A stretch of 10,948 bases of DNA from Gammaproteobacteria bacterium (lineage in GTDB: Bacteria > Pseudomonadota > Gammaproteobacteria > SZUA-229). Location: assembly GCA_015484935.1 (NCBI GenBank), contig WFUQ01000263.1, positions 1-10,948 of the forward strand, written 5' to 3'. Numbering within the stretch: the stretch's first letter is position 1; the number at the start of each line of letters is the position of its first letter. Shown piece by piece: positions 6,991-10,948 of this stretch. The notes under the pieces were generated by a model. The model had not been told where the DNA came from. It saw nothing but the letters and a program-made list of their open reading frames with translations, and did no database searches. The translations under genes and the position numbers were made by a program.

Positions 6991-7021
6991 GGCGATAACG
7001 AGGTGACGGCGCAGTATCGCC
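6991..7021 (-). promoter_or_regulatory. Hairpin abutting the thiL start
   Basis: Arms GGCGATA and TATCGCC (7015-7021 and 6991-6997) enclose 17 nt on the minus strand, and the second arm touches the thiL ATG. It could lower thiL initiation or make it depend on ribosomes finishing nusB. A 7-base stem in 31 nt can arise by chance. Confidence 0.3.
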
Positions 7022-7023
7022 GG

Positions 7024-7491
7024 TCAGGATTTAGTGTGTGCTTTTATCTCAAGCTCGCGGACTTCATGCGCAACCTTATCGAGCACAGCGTTGATGAATG
7101 TATGGCTTTTTTCTGCACAGAATTTTTTAGTCAGCGCGACAGCTTCGTTCAGCACCACGCGATACGGCACATCCAGTCTGTCAGTAAATTCGAATGTTGC
7201 CACCCGCAGGATAGCACGCTCGACCGGATCCACCTCAGCGGCTTTTCTATCCATGTATTTTTCCAGTAGCGTATCGATAGCTTCAGCGCTGTTGAATACA
7301 CCTTCGACCAGCTCATCGAAATATTCGACATCGACCGTCGATTCTTCACCATACATATCGTTATCGTCGATGTATTGTTGCTTGATGCCAGCGGTCTCAT
7401 CACCGGTCATCTGCCACTGGTATATCGCCTGCATGGCGAATCGACGGGCGAAACCACGCGCTTTGGCAACGCCGGGTCTGGTCGTAGCCAT
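7024..7491 (-). CDS. nusB: Transcription antitermination factor NusB
   Basis: NusB binds boxA RNA with S10 (NusE) and takes part in rRNA antitermination. The 155-residue all-helical protein shows the family's N-terminal arginine-rich start (KARGFARRFAMQAIYQWQMTG), DPVERAILRVATFE, VPYRVVLNEAVALTKKF and INAVLDKVA. It is about 16 residues longer than E. coli NusB (139), partly from an acidic insert near residues 40-55. The start ATG at 7489-7491 follows ribH by 39 nt with a weak GGGT site. It lies between ribH and thiL, as in E. coli. Confidence 0.97.
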   Translation of the reverse strand: MATTRPGVAKARGFARRFAMQAIYQWQMTGDETAGIKQQYIDDNDMYGEESTVDVEYFDELVEGVFNSAEAIDTLLEKYMDRKAAEVDPVERAILRVATFEFTDRLDVPYRVVLNEAVALTKKFCAEKSHTFINAVLDKVAHEVRELEIKAHTKS

Positions 7492-7530
7492 TACAATGAC
7501 CCGAATCTGGCGATCAGGCTATAGAGTGAA

Positions 7531-7998
7531 TCAATCAATCTGCTTCAACAGGTTAGTCATCTCGATGGCACAGGATGCAGCTTCTGCACCTTTGTTTCCG
7601 GCTTTGGTACCAGCACGTTCGATCGCCTGCTCGATACTGTCGGTAGTCAGGATACCGTTGATGATCGGCATACCATGATCGAGTGCAATAGCAGACAGAC
7701 CTTTGGCTGATTCGTTGGCGACGATATCGAAGTGCGGCGTCGCGCCCCGGATGACGGCACCCAAAGCGATGATGGCGGAATACTTGCCCGTCTGCGCCAA
7801 CTGCTGAACTGTGACGGGTAATTCGAATGCGCCCGGCACCTTCAACACAGTTATCGCACTGCTCTTTACACCGTTACGTTCCAGCGTATCGATCGCACCG
7901 GCAAGTAGACTCTCGACCACGAAACCGTTAAAACGTGCCACGACGATAGCGAACTCGCCTTCTTTGTAACCCAGATTGCCTTCGATTGTATTGACCAT
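7531..7998 (-). CDS. ribH: 6,7-dimethyl-8-ribityllumazine synthase
   Basis: RibH condenses the pyrimidine from RibD (after dephosphorylation) with dihydroxybutanone phosphate from RibB to give lumazine, the substrate of riboflavin synthase. It usually forms 60-mer capsids or decamers. The 155 residues show [12 protein letters not shown] at the substrate site, [22 protein letters not shown] with the catalytic His, and [27 protein letters not shown] near the C-terminus. AAAGG lies 8 nt before the ATG at 7998 and the gap to ribBA is only 9-10 nt, so the two are surely co-transcribed. The gene is called ribE in E. coli. Confidence 0.98.
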   Translation of the reverse strand: MVNTIEGNLGYKEGEFAIVVARFNGFVVESLLAGAIDTLERNGVKSSAITVLKVPGAFELPVTVQQLAQTGKYSAIIALGAVIRGATPHFDIVANESAKGLSAIALDHGMPIINGILTTDSIEQAIERAGTKAGNKGAEAASCAIEMTNLLKQID

Positions 7999-8008
7999 AA
8001 TGAAACCT

Positions 8009-9106
8009 TTATTCTTTACCTGATATATATTCTACGACTTCCAGACCGAAACCGGCCAGACCATGGATGACTTTGGGAGCAGTCATCAATTTCATCTTGT
8101 GCACACCGATATCCATCAATATCTGTGCGCCAACACCATCGGTGCGCAGATCGTAAGACTTGTCTTCATTGCTGACACCACTCACCTGATCTGCCATCCA
8201 GTGCAATATCTGTTTCTCTTCGTTGGTATTCCGCAATACCACGATAACACCGTTGTCCGCATCACCGATACGCTTCAGCGCATCGTCCAGTGGCCAGCCT
8301 GCCGCCTGGTTCGAGGCGAACATATCGACCAGTTTGTTCTCCATATGAACACGGACCGGTATCGCTTCATCCGCCGTGATCTTGCCTTTCACCAATGCGA
8401 AATGCACAGCATTATCCAGTGTATTCTGATAGGCGATCAAGCGGAAGTCACCATACTGTGACGGGAAATCACATTCAGCGACACGTTCGACCGTCTTCTC
8501 ATTTTTAATCTTGTAGCTGATCAAGTCTTCGATGGTGCCGATCTTGAGACCATGCTCTTCCGCGACTTTTTCCAGATCAGGGCGACGCGCCATACTACCA
8601 TCATCATTCAATATCTCGACGATGACCGCGCTCGGTTCCAGTCCTGCCAGTTTTGCCAGATCGCAACCGGCCTCGGTGTGCCCTGCCCTTACCAGTACGC
8701 CACCGGGCTGTGCCATCAGCGGGAAGATATGTCCGGGTTGTTCGATATCCTGCGGCGTAGCATCGGGCTTCACTGCGGCCAGCACTGTCACCGCGCGGTC
8801 GGCTGCCGAGATACCGGTAGTGACACCTTCTGCCGCCTCGATCGAAACAGTAAAGTTGGTGCTCTGCATGGCATCGGTACCGCCGACCATCAACGGCAAC
8901 CTTAACTGTTCGCAACGCTCTTTGGTCAAGGTCATACAGATAAGACCACGACCATACTTCGCCATGAAGTTGATCGCATCGGGTGTGACTGCAGATGATG
9001 CCATCAACAGGTCACCTTCGTTCTCTCTGTCCTCGTCATCCATGATGATGACCATCTTGCCCTGACGGATATCTTCGATAATTTCTTCTGTGGTATTTAA
9101 TTTCAT
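8009..9106 (-). CDS. ribBA: DHBP synthase fused to degenerate GTP cyclohydrolase II domain
   Basis: The N-terminal half (about 1-200) is a 3,4-dihydroxy-2-butanone-4-phosphate synthase, which makes the four-carbon precursor from ribulose-5-phosphate. It shows [10 protein letters not shown] (23-32), [36 protein letters not shown] and [12 protein letters not shown]. The C-terminal half (about 205-365) has the fold and length of GTP cyclohydrolase II, but its zinc site is gone: [15 protein letters not shown] stands where active enzymes have RVHSECLTGDVFGS...CDC, and the R-QEGRGIG motif is replaced as well. It should therefore supply only the RibB activity, and a separate RibA is needed elsewhere. 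Such degenerate fusions are common in Proteobacteria. 365 residues; ATG at 9106, 23 nt after ribE. Confidence 0.96.
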   Translation of the reverse strand: MKLNTTEEIIEDIRQGKMVIIMDDEDRENEGDLLMASSAVTPDAINFMAKYGRGLICMTLTKERCEQLRLPLMVGGTDAMQSTNFTVSIEAAEGVTTGISAADRAVTVLAAVKPDATPQDIEQPGHIFPLMAQPGGVLVRAGHTEAGCDLAKLAGLEPSAVIVEILNDDGSMARRPDLEKVAEEHGLKIGTIEDLISYKIKNEKTVERVAECDFPSQYGDFRLIAYQNTLDNAVHFALVKGKITADEAIPVRVHMENKLVDMFASNQAAGWPLDDALKRIGDADNGVIVVLRNTNEEKQILHWMADQVSGVSNEDKSYDLRTDGVGAQILMDIGVHKMKLMTAPKVIHGLAGFGLEVVEYISGKE

Positions 9107-9129
9107 AATTGTCTTGTTCAGGTTCTGGC

Positions 9130-9795
9130 TCAGGACATAAAGCCGGTTCGCGCCAGCAACTCTCTGCTGATCTGCGATTCGTTTTTGTTCAGTTCTTCGT
9201 CTGGAATATTCAACAGCAAGCGTTCCAGATACCGCGCCACCAGATCGACTTCCAGATTCACTTTCTGGCCGGTAGTGTAATGTTTTATGATGGTGCGTTC
9301 CTGTGTATGCGGCACGATGTTCAGTTCGAACACACGATCATCGACTGCGTTGACCGTCAGACTGATGCCATCGATACAGATGGAACCCTTGACTGCGATA
9401 TAGCGTTTCAGGTTTTCCGGTGCCTCGATACGCATCTTTATCGAACGTGCATCTTCACTCAACTCGACCAGCTCCCCCAGACCATCGACATGCCCACTGA
9501 CCAGATGACCACCCAGTCGCGACGTCGGGGTCAGGGCTTTCTCAAGATTGACATCACTACCGATGTTCAACTGGTTCAGGGATGTCAGTGACAAGGTCTC
9601 ATTGGAGACATCGGCAGAAAAAGTTTTATCATCGAACTCTATCGCAGTGAGGCAGACACCGTTGACCGCGATACTGTCACCCAGTTGCACATCCGACATA
9701 TCCAGTGCTCCGACCGCGATGCTCAGGCGCATATCGCCACCGACAGGACGCATCGCTGTTATCTTGCCGAGGGACTCGATGATACCGGTAAACAT
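9130..9795 (-). CDS. ribE: Riboflavin synthase, alpha subunit
   Basis: RibE joins two lumazine molecules to form riboflavin and return the pyrimidine. The 221-residue protein has the two tandem lumazine-binding domains. The first begins MFTGIIESLGKI and has DSIAVNGVCLTA; the second has GHVDGLGEL, then SICIDGISLTVNAVDD and the closing KVNLEVDLVARYLERLL. Each domain repeats the same G-hydrophobic-S/T-L-T-V pattern. The ATG at 9795 is one base after the stop of the Ntn hydrolase gene (TAACATG), so translation is probably coupled to that gene. The gene is called ribC in E. coli. Confidence 0.98.
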   Translation of the reverse strand: MFTGIIESLGKITAMRPVGGDMRLSIAVGALDMSDVQLGDSIAVNGVCLTAIEFDDKTFSADVSNETLSLTSLNQLNIGSDVNLEKALTPTSRLGGHLVSGHVDGLGELVELSEDARSIKMRIEAPENLKRYIAVKGSICIDGISLTVNAVDDRVFELNIVPHTQERTIIKHYTTGQKVNLEVDLVARYLERLLLNIPDEELNKNESQISRELLARTGFMS

Positions 9796-9796
9796 G

Positions 9797-10408
9797 TTAT
9801 TTCTTCTTGCGCTTGACGGTTCTGGATTTTTTCTTCGCCGGTTTCATGTCGATGACATAGCTCGACATCGGCATGGATGATGCGTTGTTGAATTCCGAAC
9901 CGGCACGCACACCCGCCTCAGCGATCTGCTCAGCGGTATCGAACACATCGTAGACCGCAAACATGGCACCGAGCGCATATTCCGCACCCGAACCGATGGA
10001 CCAGAATTTGGTGTATTGCGTGACTTCACGTAAGGAATGGATACCGAAGATGCCGTGGGGATTGGCGATCAGCGCATCGATCTGGGTAGACTCGTAAGGA
10101 TCGTCATCTTCATCTTTGGAGTTGAGGAAATACTTCTCTTTCAGGATGGGATGGAATGAACGGAACGTCTCGAACACATCCGCCTTGGATGAAAAGTTGA
10201 CTTTGACTTTCCTGTCACTCAACAGGCTCTCCAGCACCAGCTGGTGTGCAGCACTGCCGACGATACCAACTTTATTATCACCGTGACACAATATCTTGTC
10301 GTGATCGGCATCATATTCCGAACTCAGACGCATATCGCCGAAGCTGGTCAGGCTGTCGGCTGCGATACATATTTTCCCGGCTTTCTTTACTGCGACTACT
10401 GTTGACAT
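9797..10408 (-). CDS. HslV/proteasome-like Ntn hydrolase in the rib operon
   Basis: This 203-residue protein resembles HslV (ClpQ), the peptidase of HslUV, but is not HslV. After Met removal it starts Ser-Thr-Val-Val, where HslV has Thr-Thr-Ile-Val, so the nucleophile would be Ser (or Thr if a second residue were removed). The HslV catalytic layout is kept: IAADS with Asp18 (HslV D17) and Lys38 (HslV K33, after a 4-residue insert); SIGSGAEYALGAMFAVYD (about 137-154) matches HslV's IGSGGNYA...AA. The last 15 residues are lysine-rich (KPAKKK, KRKKK). It lies 45 nt after ribD and one base before ribE. Some databases label such proteins oddly, even as transporters, but no membrane segment is seen. 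Substrate and partner ATPase are unknown. A Ser nucleophile is known for B. subtilis CodW. Confidence 0.85.
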   Translation of the reverse strand: MSTVVAVKKAGKICIAADSLTSFGDMRLSSEYDADHDKILCHGDNKVGIVGSAAHQLVLESLLSDRKVKVNFSSKADVFETFRSFHPILKEKYFLNSKDEDDDPYESTQIDALIANPHGIFGIHSLREVTQYTKFWSIGSGAEYALGAMFAVYDVFDTAEQIAEAGVRAGSEFNNASSMPMSSYVIDMKPAKKKSRTVKRKKK

Positions 10409-10421
10409 GTCTGGCTCTAAA

Positions 10422-10433
10422 TTAAATTCTTGT
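10422..10433 (-). repeat. 12-base leader match shared with rpmF
   Basis: The minus-strand reading is ACAAGAATTTAA, ending 13 nt before the Ntn hydrolase ATG. The same 12 bases at the same distance precede rpmF (2875-2886). Only chance or a common leader element can be proposed from this window. Confidence 0.3.
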
Positions 10434-10453
10434 GTCTCGTCTGTGTGACGATC

Positions 10454-10948
10454 TCAGTTGTTCACCGACGCGGTGATACGCATATCCTTACCCAGCATAC
10501 GCACGTCGCTGATTTCGATTCCGATCTTGTCTTTCATCTGTGAAAGACCCGGCAGCGCAAACAGTCCCCTTGCCTCATCGCCCATGATATGGGGTGCCAT
10601 GTACACGACCAGCTCATCGACCAGATCCTGTTGCAACAAAGCCCCGGCAAGTGTCGCACCACATTCGACATGACACTCATTTATTTCCCGATCAGCCAAT
10701 ATGTGCATGACCTGCTGTAAATTCAAGCCGTGCGGCTGTTTTTCTACCTGTGCATGTCCACAGTCCAGCGATGATTCGACGCCTTCGGCAGTTATCTGCA
10801 GCACATCACCTGCTGTCTGAAACATTCTGGCATCTGCCTGCATCCGGGCATCGCTGTCCAGCACTACCCGCAGCGGCGTGTTCAGTTCGGCGGTCACACC
10901 CAGCTCTTCGGGACTGATGCGCACATCCAGATGCGGATCATCCTGCAA
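10454..10948 (-). CDS. ribD: RibD, C-terminal (reductase) part, cut by window edge
   Basis: RibD is the bifunctional diaminohydroxyphosphoribosylaminopyrimidine deaminase and 5-amino-6-(5-phosphoribosylamino)uracil reductase, steps two and three of riboflavin synthesis. Only 164 residues are present. The frame is open at the right edge, so the deaminase domain and the real start lie outside. The visible part is the reductase domain: DDPHLDVR near its start, PLRVVLDSDAR, VECGATLAGALLQQDLVDELVVYMAPHIMG (the Glu-Cys-Gly loop and following helix are typical), and DVRMLGKDMRITA at the end. It should be first or second in the rib operon, often after nrdR. It is followed by a 45-nt gap and the Ntn hydrolase. 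Confidence 0.95.
   Translation of the reverse strand: MQDDPHLDVRISPEELGVTAELNTPLRVVLDSDARMQADARMFQTAGDVLQITAEGVESSLDCGHAQVEKQPHGLNLQQVMHILADREINECHVECGATLAGALLQQDLVDELVVYMAPHIMGDEARGLFALPGLSQMKDKIGIEISDVRMLGKDMRITASVNN

Noticed and set aside
7034..7678. Rightward open frame (214 codons) across nusB and ribH
   Set aside because: It spans two certain genes on the other strand, and the protein is Ser/Thr-rich low-complexity sequence.
8532..9065. Rightward open frame (177 codons) inside ribBA
   Set aside because: It is the antisense shadow of a well-supported gene; its Ser/Ala/Pro-rich composition is typical of reverse-frame reading.
7999..10453. FMN riboswitch for the riboflavin genes
   Set aside because: All gaps between the rib genes are under 50 nt, too short for an RFN element; a riboswitch could only lie upstream of ribD outside the window.
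1..10948. CRISPR array, tRNA or rRNA genes, prophage or toxin-antitoxin genes
   Set aside because: No regularly spaced direct repeats, cloverleaf sequences, integrase or phage genes are seen; nearly all bases are taken by housekeeping genes.

Overview
The window looks like chromosomal core DNA from a gammaproteobacterium of moderate G+C. The evidence is gene content and order: yceD-rpmF-plsX-fabH on one side, and ribD-ribE-ribBA-ribH-nusB-thiL-pgpA on the other. The proteins closely resemble their E. coli counterparts where I could compare from memory (FabH, PlsX, L32, YceD, YceF, PgpA, RibB, HslV). I cannot name the genus. A free-living or symbiotic lineage outside the Enterobacterales is my guess, because a RibB fused to a degenerate GTP cyclohydrolase II domain, a DUF1415 gene and a periplasmic retropepsin-like protease are absent from E. 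coli.

Layout, left to right. Bases 1-136 are AT-rich and end in a strong leftward intrinsic terminator (71-125), which closes a small lipoprotein gene with a DUF3015-like domain (137-487). Bases 488-654 hold that gene's ribosome binding site and a probable fabH terminator hairpin built partly from short CGC-anchored repeats. The leftward lipid/ribosome operon yceD-rpmF-plsX-fabH fills 655-3449. A divergent intergenic space (3450-3555) separates it from the only rightward genes, yceF (Maf nucleotide pyrophosphatase) and a DUF1415 gene. Bases 4731-4874 are an inverted-repeat element lying between convergent genes. From 4891 to the right edge everything is leftward and tightly packed: ribD (cut by the window edge), an HslV/proteasome-like Ntn hydrolase, ribE, degenerate ribBA, ribH, nusB, thiL, pgpA, and a secreted retropepsin-like aspartic protease.

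How the genes work together. RibD, RibBA, RibH and RibE cover the riboflavin pathway from the deaminase/reductase step to riboflavin. The GTP cyclohydrolase II step must come from a RibA elsewhere, because the RibBA C-terminal domain has lost its zinc cysteines. NusB (antitermination), ThiL (thiamine diphosphate) and PgpA (phosphatidylglycerol) are the usual downstream companions. PlsX and FabH start phospholipid and fatty acid synthesis, and L32 and YceD belong to the ribosome.

Most of the window is ordinary housekeeping. The least ordinary part is the Ntn hydrolase gene placed between ribD and ribE with a one-base gap to ribE. It has an HslV-like active-site layout, with serine at the position of HslV's nucleophilic threonine, and a lysine-rich tail. 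The intergenic inverted-repeat element and the protease at the end of the rib operon come next.
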